A DNA stretch of 64,000 bases from Streptomyces showdoensis (GCF_039535475.1 NZ_BAAAXG010000028.1:372001-436000), one strand, 5' to 3'. Shown: positions 43,301 through 52,121, counted from the first letter of the stretch. Numbers and translations: made by a program. The notes: a model not told the origin generated them from the sequence alone.

Positions 43301-45065
43301 GGTCCTGGGACCGCTCACCGACGCCGAGCTGGCCGAGCGGGGCGCCCACGCCGACTGGGCGCCGGAGCTGGGCCGGGCCCGCCGGGCCATCCGGGTCCGG
43401 ATCGCCGGCGCCGAGCACTGGGCGGCGATCGAGGACGCGGGCCGGCTCCGCGACGCGCTCGGCACGGCGCTGCCGGTCGGCGTGCCCGAGGCGTTCACGG
43501 AGCCGGTGAAGGACCCGCTGGGCGACCTGCTGGCCCGCCACGCCCGCACCCACGGCCCCTTCACCTCCTCGCAGGCCGCCGGCCGTTTCGGCCTGGGCAC
43601 GGCGGTCACCGATGGCGCGCTCCAGCGGCTCGCGGCGGCCGGCCGGGTCGTGCAGGGCGAGTTCCATCCCTCGGGCATCGGCCAGGAGTGGTGCGACGCG
43701 GCCGTGCTGCGCCGGCTGCGGCGCCGCTCCCTCGCGGCCCTGCGGCACGAGCTGGAGCCCGTCCCCCCGGCCGCCCTCGCCACGTTCCTGCCCCAGTGGC
43801 AGCACCTGGGGAGCAACGGCCTGCGCGGGATCGACGGGCTGGCCCGCGCGATCGAGCAGCTCCAGGGCGCGCCGGTGCCGGCCTCGGCTCTGGAGAAGCT
43901 GATCCTGCCGTCCCGGGTGCGGGACTACTCCCCGGCCCTCCTCGACGAGCTCACGACGACCGGCGAGGTGGTCTGGGCGGGGGCGGGGGCGCTGCCCGGC
44001 AAGGACGGCTGGATCTCGCTCTATCTGGCGGACGCGGCGCCGCTGCTCCTGCCGCCGCCGCACCCGCTGGAGCCGACCGCCCTCCACGAGTCCGTCCTGA
44101 CGGTGCTCTCCGGGGGGTACGGACTCTTCTTCCGCCAGATCGCCGACCAGGTGCGGGCGACCACCCACCCGGACGCGACGGACCCGCAGCTGGCCGACGC
44201 CCTGTGGGACCTGGCCTGGTCGGGGCGGCTCACCAACGACACCCTGGCCCCGCTGCGCTCCCTCCTCGGCTCGGGCCGCACGGCCGGTTCCACGGCCCAC
44301 CGCGCCCGGCGCACGGTCCCGCGCGGCCGGTACGGGACGCTCAGCGCCGCCGCCCGCCCCGCCTCCCGCACGGGACCGCCGACGGTCAGCGGCCGCTGGT
44401 CGCTGCTCCCGCCGCCGGAGCCGGAGCCGACCCACCGGGCGCACGCCCTGGCCCGGACGCTCCTCGACCGGCACGGGGTGGTCACCCGGGGCGCGGTGGC
44501 GGCCGAGGGCGTCGAGGGCGGCTTCTCGGCGACGTACCGGATCCTGTCCGCGTTCGAGGACAGCGGGCAGGCCCGCCGCGGCTATGTGGTGGAGGGGCTC
44601 GGCGCGGCCCAGTTCGCCATGGACGGCGCCGTCGACCGGCTCCGCGCGGCGGCCAACGCGCGGGACCGGGGCACCGAGGAGGGCGTGGGCCCCCGCGCGG
44701 TGGTCCTGGCGGCGGCCGACCCGGCGAACGCGTACGGGGCGGCTCTGTCCTGGCCCGAGCCGCCGACGGGCGCGGGCCACAAGCCGGGCCGCAAGGCGGG
44801 GGCGATGGTCGTCCTGGTCGACGGGGAGCTGACGCTGTACATGGAGCGGGGCGGCAAGACCCTGCTCTCCTGGCCGACGGACCCGGACTCCCCGGCGCTG
44901 CGGGCCGCGGCCGAGGCGCTGGCCGCGGCGGCGACGGCGGGTTCGCTCGGCACGGTGACGGTGGAGCGGATCAACGGTGCGGCCGCCCTGACCTCCCCCC
45001 TGTCCCGCGCCTTGGAGGCCGCGGGCTTCCACGCCACCCCCAGGGGCCTCCGCCTGCGCGCCTGA
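40383..45065 (+). CDS. lhr: Lhr-type large ATP-dependent helicase
   Basis: This 1560-residue SF2 DNA helicase of the Lhr family translocates 3' to 5' on single-stranded DNA and unwinds RNA:DNA hybrids in its mycobacterial and E. coli relatives. Motif I APTGSGKT sits at 45-52, motif II DEVH and GLSATV follow, and motif VI is in LQRVGRAGHQVG. The Lhr-specific winged-helix and long C-terminal domains follow. It is the largest core gene in the window besides osaA. The ATG at 40383 fits the family start (SALDSFSPATRSWF); an ATG three codons earlier is also in frame. The Nei glycosylase gene starts 34 bases after the stop. Confidence 0.94.
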   Translation: MVRSALDSFSPATRSWFTGAFTAPTAAQEGAWQAIGAGSDVLVVAPTGSGKTLAAFLASLDRLAATPPPADAKKRCRVLYVSPLKALAVDVERNLRSPLTGIRQESVRLGLPEPDVKVGIRSGDTPPAERRALATRPPDILITTPESLFLMLTSATRDALAGVETVILDEVHAVAGTKRGAHLALSLERLDELLPRPARRIGLSATVRPVEEVARYLSPQRKVEIVQPPSGKEFDLSVVVPVEDMGELGGSPASDASGGAGGGDRPSIWPHVEERIADLVQAHRSTIVFANSRRLAERLCNRLNEIAYERATGEALPEGRPPAEIMAQSGAAQGAPPLLARAHHGSVSKEQRALVEEDLKAGRLPAVVATSSLELGIDMGAVDLVVQVESPPSVASGLQRVGRAGHQVGAVSTGVVFPKYRGDLVQSAVVTERMRSGSIESLRVPANPLDVLAQQLVATVALDSWQVDDLLALVRRAAPFASLPESAFTAVLDMLAGRYPSDAFAELRPRVVWDRVAGTVTGRPGAQRLAVTSGGTIPDRGLFGVFLAGADPKKGGGRVGELDEEMVYESRVGDVFTLGTTSWRIEDITRDRVLVSPAPGVPGRLPFWKGDQLGRPLELGRAVGAFLREVGSLKPDDARLRLVAAGLDAWAADNVLAYLAEQREACGHVPDDRTILVERFRDELGDWRVVIHSPFGAQVHAPWALALGARLAERYGLDAQVMHADDGIVLRLPDADLMGLDLLDADPGAPVGAAGAGGPVDPSRFGDTAFDGDQAPVGAADAVFDKGEIGQIVTDQVGGSALFASRFRECAARALLLPKRNPGKRTPLWQQRQRAAQLLQVASEFGSFPIVLEAVRECLQDVFDVPGLTELMGDIEARRVRLVEVTTPEPSPFARSLLFGYVAQFLYEGDSPLAERRAAALSLDSRLLAELLGQAELRELLDADVLAELERELQWLTEDRRIKDPEGVADLLRVLGPLTDAELAERGAHADWAPELGRARRAIRVRIAGAEHWAAIEDAGRLRDALGTALPVGVPEAFTEPVKDPLGDLLARHARTHGPFTSSQAAGRFGLGTAVTDGALQRLAAAGRVVQGEFHPSGIGQEWCDAAVLRRLRRRSLAALRHELEPVPPAALATFLPQWQHLGSNGLRGIDGLARAIEQLQGAPVPASALEKLILPSRVRDYSPALLDELTTTGEVVWAGAGALPGKDGWISLYLADAAPLLLPPPHPLEPTALHESVLTVLSGGYGLFFRQIADQVRATTHPDATDPQLADALWDLAWSGRLTNDTLAPLRSLLGSGRTAGSTAHRARRTVPRGRYGTLSAAARPASRTGPPTVSGRWSLLPPPEPEPTHRAHALARTLLDRHGVVTRGAVAAEGVEGGFSATYRILSAFEDSGQARRGYVVEGLGAAQFAMDGAVDRLRAAANARDRGTEEGVGPRAVVLAAADPANAYGAALSWPEPPTGAGHKPGRKAGAMVVLVDGELTLYMERGGKTLLSWPTDPDSPALRAAAEALAAAATAGSLGTVTVERINGAAALTSPLSRALEAAGFHATPRGLRLRA

Positions 45066-45098
45066 CCCGGGCGGTGCTCCCCAGGGCATCATGGCCCC

Positions 45099-45896
45099 AT
45101 GCCCGAAGGAGACACCGTCTGGTCCGTCGCCCGCCGGCTGGACGAGGCGCTCGCGGGGCGGGTGCTGACCCGGTCCGACCTGCGCGTGCCCCGGTTCGCG
45201 ACCGCCGATCTCACCGGGCGGCGGGTGCTCGACGTCACGCCGCGCGGCAAGCACCTGCTGGCCCGGATCGAGGGCGGGCTGACGCTCCACTCGCATCTGC
45301 GGATGGACGGGGCATGGCGGGTCTTCGCCACCGGGGAGCGCCCGCGTGGGGGCGCGGAGCACCAGCTCCGGGCGGTTCTGGGGAACGCGGAGTTCACCGC
45401 GTACGGCTACCGGCTTCCGGTGTTGGAGCTGCTCCGGACCGCCGAGGAGGAGCGGGTGGTGGGCCATCTCGGCCCGGACCTGCTGGGCCCCGACTGGGAC
45501 GCCGAGGAGGCCGCCCGCCGCCTGGCCGGGGACCCGGGGCGCCCGCTGGGCGAGGCGCTGCTCGACCAGCGGAACCTCGCCGGGATCGGCAACGTGTACA
45601 AGTCGGAGCTGGCCTTCCTCGCAGCCGTCAGCCCCTGGCTGCCCGTCGGCGAGCTGCCGCCGGACGTCCCCGAGCGGCTGGCGGTCACCGCCCACCGCCT
45701 CCTGGAGGCGAACAAGGCCCGCCCCGACCGCCGCACCACCACGACCGGGCGCTCCGGCGAGCGGCTGTACGTCTACGGCCGCGCGGGCCGCGCCTGCCCG
45801 CGCTGCGGCCGCCCGGTCCGCAAGGCGGAGCTCGGCGACCGGGTGACGTACTGGTGCCCCGGCTGCCAGCGCGGCCCGGGCCCGGCAGCACCCTGA
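45099..45896 (+). CDS. nei: Nei-type DNA glycosylase/AP lyase
   Basis: This is a 265-residue Fpg/Nei family enzyme that excises oxidised bases. It begins MPEGDTV, where the catalytic proline follows Met removal and the Glu acts in lyase chemistry. It keeps the H2TH region (LDQRNLAGIGNVYKSE) and ends with a zinc finger (CPRCGRPV...YWCPGC). MPEGDT starts are typical of Nei2 in actinobacteria. It starts 34 bases after lhr, so helicase and glycosylase may form a repair operon. Confidence 0.92.
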   Translation: MPEGDTVWSVARRLDEALAGRVLTRSDLRVPRFATADLTGRRVLDVTPRGKHLLARIEGGLTLHSHLRMDGAWRVFATGERPRGGAEHQLRAVLGNAEFTAYGYRLPVLELLRTAEEERVVGHLGPDLLGPDWDAEEAARRLAGDPGRPLGEALLDQRNLAGIGNVYKSELAFLAAVSPWLPVGELPPDVPERLAVTAHRLLEANKARPDRRTTTTGRSGERLYVYGRAGRACPRCGRPVRKAELGDRVTYWCPGCQRGPGPAAP

Positions 45897-45949
45897 CCCC
45901 CACCCCCGACCGGGCCGCGTCCCCCGCCGGATCGGACCACCCGCACCAA

Positions 45950-45979
45950 TTGACGAGCCGTCAGATCCGGTCGTACCGT
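45950..45979 (+). promoter_or_regulatory. Promoter giving a leaderless transcript (SDR gene)
   Basis: TTGACG (45950-45955), 18 bases, then TACCGT (45974-45979) form a strong vegetative promoter. The -10 ends seven bases before the ATG at 45987, so the mRNA should begin at the start codon. No ribosome site precedes it. Confidence 0.65.
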
Positions 45980-45986
45980 CCGGGAC

Positions 45987-46751
45987 ATGGTCCTCACCGC
46001 GTACGACCTCACCGGCCGCACGGCCTTCGTCACCGGAGCGGCGAGCGGCATCGGCCGCGCCACCGCCGAGCTGCTCGCCGAGGCGGGAGCCGCCGTCCAC
46101 TGCGCGGACCGCGACGCGGACGGCCTCAAGGAGACGGCGGCCCGGATCGGGCGGCGCGGCGGCACCGCGCACGTCCACGCGCTGGACGTCACCGACCGCC
46201 CGGCCCTCGCCGCCGCGGTGCGCGCTGCGGGCCCGCTGCACGTGATGGCGGCGGTCGCCGGGATCATGCACACGAGCACGGTGCTGGAGACCCGCGAGGA
46301 GGACCTGGACCGGATCCTCGCGGTCAACTTCAAGGGCGTGCTGCACGCCTGCCAGGAGGCGGCGGGCGCCATGATCGAGCACGGCGTCCCCGGCTCCATC
46401 GTGACCATGGCCTCCGGCGCGATGGACACCGCGAGCCCGGGGCTGCTCTGCTACAGCGTCGCCAAGGCGGCCGTGGTGCAGCTGACGAAGACGCTCGCCG
46501 CCGAGGTGGGCAGGCACGGCATCCGGGTGAACGCGGTCGCGCCCGGCTGGATCCGCACCCCGATGACCGACCGCCACGAGCCGGCCGCGCAGGAGCAGGC
46601 CGAGGCGATGATGGTCCGCGTCTCCCCGCTCGGCCGAGTCGGCGAGTCCGAGGAGATCGCGCACGCGGTGCTGCACCTGGCCTGCGACGCCTCCTCGTTC
46701 ACGACGGGCCAGATCCTCCGCCCCAACGGCGGCATCGCGATGCCGTGGTGA
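45987..46751 (+). CDS. Short-chain dehydrogenase/reductase
   Basis: This is a 254-residue classical SDR. It has the cofactor loop TGAASGIG, NNAG replaced by AVAGIM, the catalytic Ser in MASGAMD, and Tyr-Lys in CYSVAKAA, with the GGIAMPW end typical of FabG-like members. The acidic residue after the second strand (CADRDADG) favours NAD(H). It has its own promoter and is not part of the lhr-nei operon. The last 53 bases overlap the end of the opposite gene. Its substrate is unknown. Confidence 0.9.
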   Translation: MVLTAYDLTGRTAFVTGAASGIGRATAELLAEAGAAVHCADRDADGLKETAARIGRRGGTAHVHALDVTDRPALAAAVRAAGPLHVMAAVAGIMHTSTVLETREEDLDRILAVNFKGVLHACQEAAGAMIEHGVPGSIVTMASGAMDTASPGLLCYSVAKAAVVQLTKTLAAEVGRHGIRVNAVAPGWIRTPMTDRHEPAAQEQAEAMMVRVSPLGRVGESEEIAHAVLHLACDASSFTTGQILRPNGGIAMPW

Positions 46752-47037
46752 CCGGCCGCTCCGGCACCGCCACGGGGCCTGCCCGCCCTCCCGGGCCTCC
46801 CTGATTGCCCGGACCACCCGGTCGCCCCGAGGCCGCCGCCCGTCGTCGCGAAGAGGCGGCCACGTGCACCGGCAGCAGGCTCAGCCCCCAGCCGCCCGCG
46901 GCCACCGCCCCCTCGACCGGTCCCGCCTCCCCCGGTACCAACAGCAGGCGCATCACCGCCCACCACCAGAGCCCACCGGCCACCAGCCCGACCGCGACCA
47001 GCATGAGCGTCACCAGCGGATCCCGTCGCCGTACCAT
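46699..47037 (-). CDS. Small membrane protein, unknown function
   Basis: This is a 112-residue protein with one or two membrane helices near the N-terminus (TLMLVAVGLVAGGLWWWAVM; GGWGLSLLPVHVA) and a long Gly/Arg/Pro-rich tail. GGAGGAGG just before the ATG supports translation. Its 3' part overlaps the SDR gene on the other strand by 53 bases, and the tail is compositionally odd, so the true end may be earlier in relatives. No function is assigned. Confidence 0.6.
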   Translation of the reverse strand: MVRRRDPLVTLMLVAVGLVAGGLWWWAVMRLLLVPGEAGPVEGAVAAGGWGLSLLPVHVAASSRRRAAASGRPGGPGNQGGPGGRAGPVAVPERPVTTASRCRRWGGGSGPS

Positions 47038-47198
47038 GGCCGCCTCCTCCGGTCGACGCTAGTGCGGCAGGATCACCCGGCGGGAGGGCGCACAAGGGGC
47101 AGACCGGGCGCACACCACCCGTATCGCGCCCGCTCCCGCCCCTGTCCGGGCCTCCGCCATCGCCGGGCACGTCGCCAAGCACGTCGCCAGGCACATCG

Positions 47199-47669
47199 TC
47201 AGGCACTCTCCGCCTGGTACATCCAGCTGTGCTTCTCGAGGTCGGCCGTGACCGCGATGAGGATGTCCTGGCTCACCGGGTCCGGGTCACCCGTCGCCTC
47301 GATGCGCTCGCGCATCCGCGCCACCACGACGCCCAGCGCGTCCACGAGGATCCGCACGGCGTCCTCGTCCTTGATCCATCCGTCCGGTACGGAACCGATC
47401 GCGCTCCCGGACGCCACCGTCGTCGCCCGCCCGTCCGGGTTCACTCCGATCGCGGAGGCACGCTCCGCCACGGTGTCGGAGTGCGTGCGGGCGGTGGTGA
47501 CGACCTCGTCGAGCTGCAGGTGCACCGAGCGGAACCGGGGGCCGACCACGTTCCAGTGCACCTGCTTGGCCACCAGGGCGAGATCGACCAGATCGACCAG
47601 CGCCCCTTGCAGAGCGCCTCCGACCGTCTTGAGGTCGGTCTCCGACAGCGGGCTCTTGACCACGGACAT
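47199..47669 (-). CDS. dps: Dps-family ferritin-like protein
   Basis: This 156-residue Dps protein forms 12-subunit shells that oxidise and store iron and protect DNA. The ferroxidase motif has AKQVHWNVVGPRF...H and DE, with His38 and His50. The ATG at 47669 follows GGGAG seven bases earlier; an upstream in-frame start is not supported. It matches the position of dpsB of S. coelicolor as I recall. The long gap to clgR holds two strong hairpins that insulate it. Osmotic stress control is known for Dps proteins of this genus, and the osa locus is in this window. Confidence 0.92.
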   Translation of the reverse strand: MSVVKSPLSETDLKTVGGALQGALVDLVDLALVAKQVHWNVVGPRFRSVHLQLDEVVTTARTHSDTVAERASAIGVNPDGRATTVASGSAIGSVPDGWIKDEDAVRILVDALGVVVARMRERIEATGDPDPVSQDILIAVTADLEKHSWMYQAESA

Positions 47670-47750
47670 GCTATTTCTCCCAACAGTCGTATATCCCCCA
47701 CCCTGCACGTCTCGCCCCGATCCGGCATCCCAAACACGGGCACGCACGCC

Positions 47751-47786
47751 GCCCCGAGCTCCTCCGCGCGCGGAGGAGCTCGGGGC
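47751..47786. repeat. 36-bp perfect palindrome upstream of dps
   Basis: Positions 47751-47768 and 47769-47786 are exact reverse complements (GCCCCGAGCTCCTCCGCG and its complement) with no spacer. It lies between dps and clgR. It could be a terminator for leftward transcripts or a site for a dimeric protein. A second hairpin lies 28 bases further right. Confidence 0.8.
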
Positions 47787-47813
47787 AGGGGGCCAGCCCC
47801 GCGAAACAAGAGC

Positions 47814-47858
47814 GAGCCCCGGTCGGCACCCCCTCACGGGGTGCCGACCGGGGCTCGG
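47814..47858 (-). terminator. Terminator of clgR
   Basis: A 20-bp perfect stem (47814-47833 with 47839-47858) with loop CTCAC lies 25 bases beyond the clgR stop. There is no U-tract. Together with the 36-bp palindrome nearer dps it makes a double barrier. Confidence 0.8.
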
Positions 47859-47883
47859 TCACGCTCGATCGAGAGCGTCGGCC

Positions 47884-48267
47884 TCAGGCGGCGACGACGT
47901 TCACCGCTTCCGTGGGTGCCTTGATGGTCACCCGCTCGGTGGACACTCCGGTCACCGACGTCACCGACACCGAATTGAGCATCGGGCGGACCGGCGCCGG
48001 CACCGGTTCGCTCGCCGCTGCCGACTCGGCCAGTTCGGCCAGCGACAGCTCGTCGCTCACTTCACGCATGAGCTCGGACATCCGTACGTCCAGCGCGTCG
48101 CAGATCGCGGAGAGCAGCTCAGAGGAAGCCTCCTTCTGCCCCCGCTCCACCTCGGAGAGATAGCCGAGTGAGACTCGGGCGGACGAGGAGACTTCGCGCA
48201 GAGTACGGCCCTGGCGCTGGCGCTGCCGACGCAGCACGTCACCCAACAGGCGACGGAGCAGAATCAT
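47884..48267 (-). CDS. clgR: ClgR, regulator of Clp and Lon proteases
   Basis: This is a 127-residue XRE-type regulator. The HTH runs about 12-68 ([20 protein letters not shown]). ClgR activates clpP1P2/clpC and lon in S. lividans and Corynebacterium. It ends with VVAA, and Ala-Ala ends are ClpP degradation signals in this protein, which give feedback control. GAGGAGGGAG precedes the ATG at 48267. The place beside cinA-pgsA-rimO-ftsK is conserved. A strong terminator follows. Confidence 0.88.
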   Translation of the reverse strand: MILLRRLLGDVLRRQRQRQGRTLREVSSSARVSLGYLSEVERGQKEASSELLSAICDALDVRMSELMREVSDELSLAELAESAAASEPVPAPVRPMLNSVSVTSVTGVSTERVTIKAPTEAVNVVAA

Positions 48268-48376
48268 CGGTGGCTCCCTCCTCGGACCGCGTAGCCGCAT
48301 CCTTCACGCCCCACCGTACCGCCTCGCGCCGCGGCCGTGCGGGGAGCGATGTCGTGTTCACTCATGGCTGCAAACA

Positions 48377-48910
48377 TCAATCTCCCCCGTTCTGTTCCGT
48401 ATCCTGTGCCCGCGCATTTTCCGGGTGTTCTCCGTCGAGCAGCTCCCGGAGCAATTCGAGCACGCTCCGCACGCTCTCTCTACGGATTTCCGCGCGATCG
48501 CCGTTCAATCGCAACGAGGCCACCTTCCCCGCCCCGCAGCGCTCCCCCGCGGGCCCGGCGACGGCCACGTAGACCGTCCCCACGGGCTGTCCGTCCTGCG
48601 GATCGGGCCCCGCGACACCGGTCGTCGCGATGCCCCAGTCGGCCCCCAGACGGGTCCGCACCCCCGCCGCCATCTGCAGCGCCACCTCCGGATCGACCGC
48701 GCCGCGCTCCGCCAGCAGGGTCCCGTCGACGCCGAGCAGCTGCTCCTTGAGCGGCGTCGCGTAGGCCGTGACGGAGCCGCGGAAGGACTTCGAGGCCCCG
48801 GGGACCCCGGTCAGCTCCGCGGCCACCAGACCGCCCGTGAGGGACTCCGCGGCGGCCAGCGTGTGGCCTCGTTCCGCGAGCAGCTCCAGCACCCGGGCGG
48901 CTTCGTTCAT
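48377..48910 (-). CDS. cinA: CinA C-terminal amidohydrolase
   Basis: This is a 177-residue nicotinamide-nucleotide amidohydrolase of the CinA C-terminal (PncC) type. It has TLAAAESLTGGLVAAELTGVPGASKSFRGSVTAY and the GIATTGVAGP loop, and lacks the N-terminal MoaB-like domain of two-domain CinA. It opens with a start that overlaps the pgsA stop, so rimO-pgsA-cinA are translated together. It recycles NMN in the NAD salvage pathway; the reaction is assigned from the family. Confidence 0.88.
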   Translation of the reverse strand: MNEAARVLELLAERGHTLAAAESLTGGLVAAELTGVPGASKSFRGSVTAYATPLKEQLLGVDGTLLAERGAVDPEVALQMAAGVRTRLGADWGIATTGVAGPDPQDGQPVGTVYVAVAGPAGERCGAGKVASLRLNGDRAEIRRESVRSVLELLRELLDGEHPENARAQDTEQNGGD

Positions 48911-49584
48911 CGTCCGTCCGCCTCCGCGGCGGCCGCCGCGCGCTCCGCCGCGATCCCCCTGCGGCGCAGGACGACGGCCTGCCGTACGTAGTCCAGACCG
49001 GTGACGACCGTCAGCACGACGGCCACCGCCATCACCCAGAAGCGCAAGGTGGCGAGTGGACCGGTGAGCATCAGCACGTACATGCCGACCGCCGTGCCCT
49101 GCGCGAGGGTCTTCATCTTGCCGCCGCGGCTGGCCGGGATGACCCCGTGCCGGATCACCCAGAAGCGCATCAGGGTGATCCCCAGCTCACGGGCGAGGAT
49201 CACGCCCGTCACCCACCACGGCAGGTCGCCGAGATAGGACAGGGAGATCAGCCCGGCCGCCATGATCGCCTTGTCGGCGATCGGGTCGGCGATCTTCCCG
49301 AAGTCGGTGACCAGGTTGTACGTCCGCGCCAGATGCCCGTCGAAGACGTCGGTGATCATGGCGACGGCGAACGCCGCCCAGGCCCAGGCGCGCCAGGCGG
49401 GGTCGTGCCCGCCGTCCTGGAAGAGCAGCACCACGAAGCCTGGCACGAGCACGAGCCGGACCATGGTGAGGATGTTCGCGATGTTCCAGAGGCTGGCCTG
49501 GTTGACGGCCGCAGCGCCCAGCTTGCCGCGGGGCGCCGGCGTACCGGACCCGCCCGTCGCGGATGCCGCCGGGACTCCGGTCAT
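48907..49584 (-). CDS. pgsA: Phosphatidylglycerophosphate synthase
   Basis: This 225-residue membrane enzyme makes phosphatidylglycerophosphate from CDP-diacylglycerol and glycerol-3-phosphate. The CDP-alcohol phosphotransferase motif is complete: DG..AR........G...D...D in the stretch [20 protein letters not shown] and onward to DPIADK. Five or six membrane helices are visible. Its ATG overlaps the rimO stop. The glycerol specificity is by family position (rimO-pgsA-cinA), since related enzymes use other alcohols. Confidence 0.92.
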   Translation of the reverse strand: MTGVPAASATGGSGTPAPRGKLGAAAVNQASLWNIANILTMVRLVLVPGFVVLLFQDGGHDPAWRAWAWAAFAVAMITDVFDGHLARTYNLVTDFGKIADPIADKAIMAAGLISLSYLGDLPWWVTGVILARELGITLMRFWVIRHGVIPASRGGKMKTLAQGTAVGMYVLMLTGPLATLRFWVMAVAVVLTVVTGLDYVRQAVVLRRRGIAAERAAAAAEADGR

Positions 49585-51140
49585 CTGCCCGCCTCCTCGG
49601 CTCCGGAGGTCTGGGGGGCGCCCAGCAGGTCGCAGCAGTCGGCCACCAGGTCGACGCCCTCGGTGTCGACGACCTTGGCCCTGACCATGCGGCCCGGGGC
49701 CAGGTCGAGGCCCTCGGCCGAGTCGGCCGGGAGGAGCACCTGGCCGTCGGTCTCGGGCGCCTGGTGCGCGGCGCGGCCGATCCAGCCGTCCGCCTCCTCG
49801 TCGAAGGACTCGACCAGTACCTCCAGGGTCTCGCCGATCCGCTCCTCCGCGCGCTGGGCGGTGAGCTCCTCGGCGAGCCGGGACAGGTGCGCGAGGCGCG
49901 CGTCGACCACGTCCTGGTCCAGCTTGTTCTCGTACGTGGCGGCCTCGGTGCCGTCCTCGTCGGAGTAGCCGAAGACGCCGATGGCGTCGAGGCGGGCGTG
50001 GGTGACGAAGCGTTCCAGCTCGGCGAAGTCCGCCTCGGTCTCGCCGGGGAAGCCGACGATGAAGTTGGAGCGGGCGCCGGCGGTCGGAGCCTTGGAGCGG
50101 ATGGTCTCCAGGAGCTCCAGGAAGCGGTCGGTGTCGCCGAAGCGGCGCATCGCCCGCAGCACGTCCGGGGCGCTGTGCTGGAAGGACAGGTCGAAGTACG
50201 GGACGACCTTCTCGGTCGAGGTGAGCACGTCGATCAGGCCGGGGCGCATCTCGGCGGGCTGCAGGTAGCTGACCCGGACCCGCTCGATGCCGTCGACGGC
50301 GGCCAGCTCGGGCAGCAGGCTCTCCAGCAGCCGGATGTCGCCGAGGTCCTTGCCGTACGAGGTGTTGTTCTCGGAGACCAGCATGACCTCCTTCACACCC
50401 TGCTCGGCGAGCCAGCGGGTCTCGTTCAGCACGTCGGAGGGACGGCGCGAGACGAAGGAGCCGCGGAAGGACGGGATGGCGCAGAAGGAGCAGCGCCGGT
50501 CGCAGCCGGAGGCGAGCTTCACGGAGGCGACCGGGCTGGTGTCCAGGCGGCGGCGCAGGGGCGCGCGGGGCCCGGAGGCGGGCGCCAGGCCCTCGGGAAG
50601 GTCGGTGGGCACGTTCTCCGGGGCGGCGGGCGCCTCGGGCGTCTCAGGCGCCTCGGCGGCCGCGGAGGCCCCGTGGCCGGGCAGGGCCACCGCCGTGGCG
50701 GCCTTCTGGCGCTCCACCGGGGACAGCGGCAGCAGGCTGCGCCGGTCACGCGGGGTGTGCGCCTCGACACTGCCACCGCTGAGGATGGTCTGGAGGCGGT
50801 TGGAGATGTCGGCGTAGTCGTCGAAGCCGAGCACGCCGTCGGCCTCGGGGAGCGCGTCGGCGAGTTCCTTGCCGTAGCGCTCGGCCATACAGCCGACGGC
50901 GACGACGGCCTGGGTGCGGCCGTGGTCCTTCAGATCATTGGCTTCGAGGAGGGCGTCGACGGAGTCCTTCTTGGCGGCTTCGACGAAGCCACAGGTGTTG
51001 ACGACGGCGACGTCTGCGTCCTCGGCGGATTCGACGAGCTCCCAGCCGTCCGCTGCCAAGCGGCCTGCGAGCTCCTCCGAGTCCACCTCGTTACGGGCGC
51101 AGCCGAGAGTGACAAGGGCGACGGTACGGCGTTCGGGCAT
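49581..51140 (-). CDS. rimO: Ribosomal protein S12 methylthiotransferase
   Basis: This is a radical-SAM methylthiotransferase of the RimO type, 519 residues. The UPF0004 domain ([13 protein letters not shown], with NTCGF and GCMAERY Cys) is followed by a 60-residue Ala/Pro-rich insert, then the CDRRCSFC cluster site and a TRAM end. RimO adds a methylthio group to Asp of S12 near the decoding centre; MiaB in this window is its tRNA relative. The insert is longer than in E. coli and may be disordered. The ATG at 51140 is the family start. Confidence 0.93.
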   Translation of the reverse strand: MPERRTVALVTLGCARNEVDSEELAGRLAADGWELVESAEDADVAVVNTCGFVEAAKKDSVDALLEANDLKDHGRTQAVVAVGCMAERYGKELADALPEADGVLGFDDYADISNRLQTILSGGSVEAHTPRDRRSLLPLSPVERQKAATAVALPGHGASAAAEAPETPEAPAAPENVPTDLPEGLAPASGPRAPLRRRLDTSPVASVKLASGCDRRCSFCAIPSFRGSFVSRRPSDVLNETRWLAEQGVKEVMLVSENNTSYGKDLGDIRLLESLLPELAAVDGIERVRVSYLQPAEMRPGLIDVLTSTEKVVPYFDLSFQHSAPDVLRAMRRFGDTDRFLELLETIRSKAPTAGARSNFIVGFPGETEADFAELERFVTHARLDAIGVFGYSDEDGTEAATYENKLDQDVVDARLAHLSRLAEELTAQRAEERIGETLEVLVESFDEEADGWIGRAAHQAPETDGQVLLPADSAEGLDLAPGRMVRAKVVDTEGVDLVADCCDLLGAPQTSGAEEAGR

Positions 51141-51213
51141 GGGCTCAAGACTACTTCGTCCCGGCCGTACCTCCGTCGCGCAGGGTTCACCCCCGTCACG
51201 CCCGTCACCGGGA

Positions 51214-52050
51214 TCAGCCCGCCTCGGGGTCACCCTTGGTGTAGGACAGGCGCTCGACCTGGCCGGACTCGAAGGTGTCCTGGATCTTCTTGCCGTTGAC
51301 GTAGAGCTCGATCGGCCCGGCGTTGCCGAGGATGAGGTCGACCCGCTCGTCGTCCTGGAAGGTCTTGGACTCGCCCGCGAGGAGGAGGCCGTCGAAGAGC
51401 AGCTTGCCGTCGTGCGCCTTGGCCGAGATCCAGCTCTTGTCGTCCACGGCGGTGAGCTTCACGGTGACCTTGTCCTGCGGGACCGCCGCGATGGCGCTCT
51501 CGGAGGGCGCGGGCTTGGGGGCCGCGGGCTTGACCGGCTTGGGCTTGACGCTGGTGCTGGCCTTGGGCGCCGGGGCCGGGCCCTCCGCGACGGCGTTGTT
51601 GCCGCGCACGTCGTTCCCGTTGAACATCGTGAAGCCGACGAAGCCGACGACGGCCACGATGGCCGCGACCATGGCGGCGGTCCAGTTGGGGCGCCGCGGC
51701 TCGGGGCGGATGCGCTCGGCCTCGAAGAGCGGGGCCGCCGGGGTCGGGGCGGGACGGCCGCCGTGGTCGGCGTCGTACTGCTCGATCAGAGGGGCCGGAT
51801 CGAGCCCCACGGCGCGCGCGAGCGTACGGATGTGCCCGCGGGCGTAGACGTCGCCGCCGCAGCGCGAGAAGTCCTCCTCCTCGATCGCGTGCACGATCGG
51901 GACGCGCACACGGGTGGAGGCGCTGACCTCTTCGACGGTGAGACCGGCGGCGACACGGGCCTGCTGGAGGGCACGACCGATCGAATCCCGGTCATCTGCC
52001 GGGAAGTTCCGGTCGTCCTCGGGGGATTCGGGGGAGTTGCCGATGGACAC
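51214..52050 (-). CDS. RodZ-like membrane regulator
   Basis: This 278-residue protein has an N-terminal Cro/C1-type HTH (about 22-95; [20 protein letters not shown]), a Pro-rich linker, one membrane segment (about 122-142) and a C-terminal DUF4115-type beta domain. It is the RodZ architecture of cell-shape and cytoskeleton proteins. AAAGG lies eight bases before the GTG at 52050, so this start is preferred over an earlier one. It lies between rimO and ftsK. In mycelial bacteria its partner (MreB or other) is not certain. Confidence 0.88.
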   Translation of the reverse strand: MSIGNSPESPEDDRNFPADDRDSIGRALQQARVAAGLTVEEVSASTRVRVPIVHAIEEEDFSRCGGDVYARGHIRTLARAVGLDPAPLIEQYDADHGGRPAPTPAAPLFEAERIRPEPRRPNWTAAMVAAIVAVVGFVGFTMFNGNDVRGNNAVAEGPAPAPKASTSVKPKPVKPAAPKPAPSESAIAAVPQDKVTVKLTAVDDKSWISAKAHDGKLLFDGLLLAGESKTFQDDERVDLILGNAGPIELYVNGKKIQDTFESGQVERLSYTKGDPEAG

Positions 52051-52090
52051 GAGAGCGCCTTTCGAGCGTGTAGCCACCTGCTGGACGTTC

Positions 52091-52121
52091 AGTCTATGGG
52101 TGGTACGAAAGGGTGGGGCAA
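52091..52121 (-). promoter_or_regulatory. Candidate promoter of the rodZ-like gene
   Basis: On the minus strand TTGCCC (52121-52116) and TAGACT (52096-52091) are separated by 19 bases, upstream of the GTG at 52050. The -10 is close to consensus; the spacing is slightly long. Confidence 0.45.

Noticed and set aside
40356..46817. Very long open frame antisense to lhr, nei and SDR (2153 residues)
   Set aside because: It is a high-GC shadow: Arg/Gly/His-rich, no domain, and it spans three well-supported genes on the other strand.
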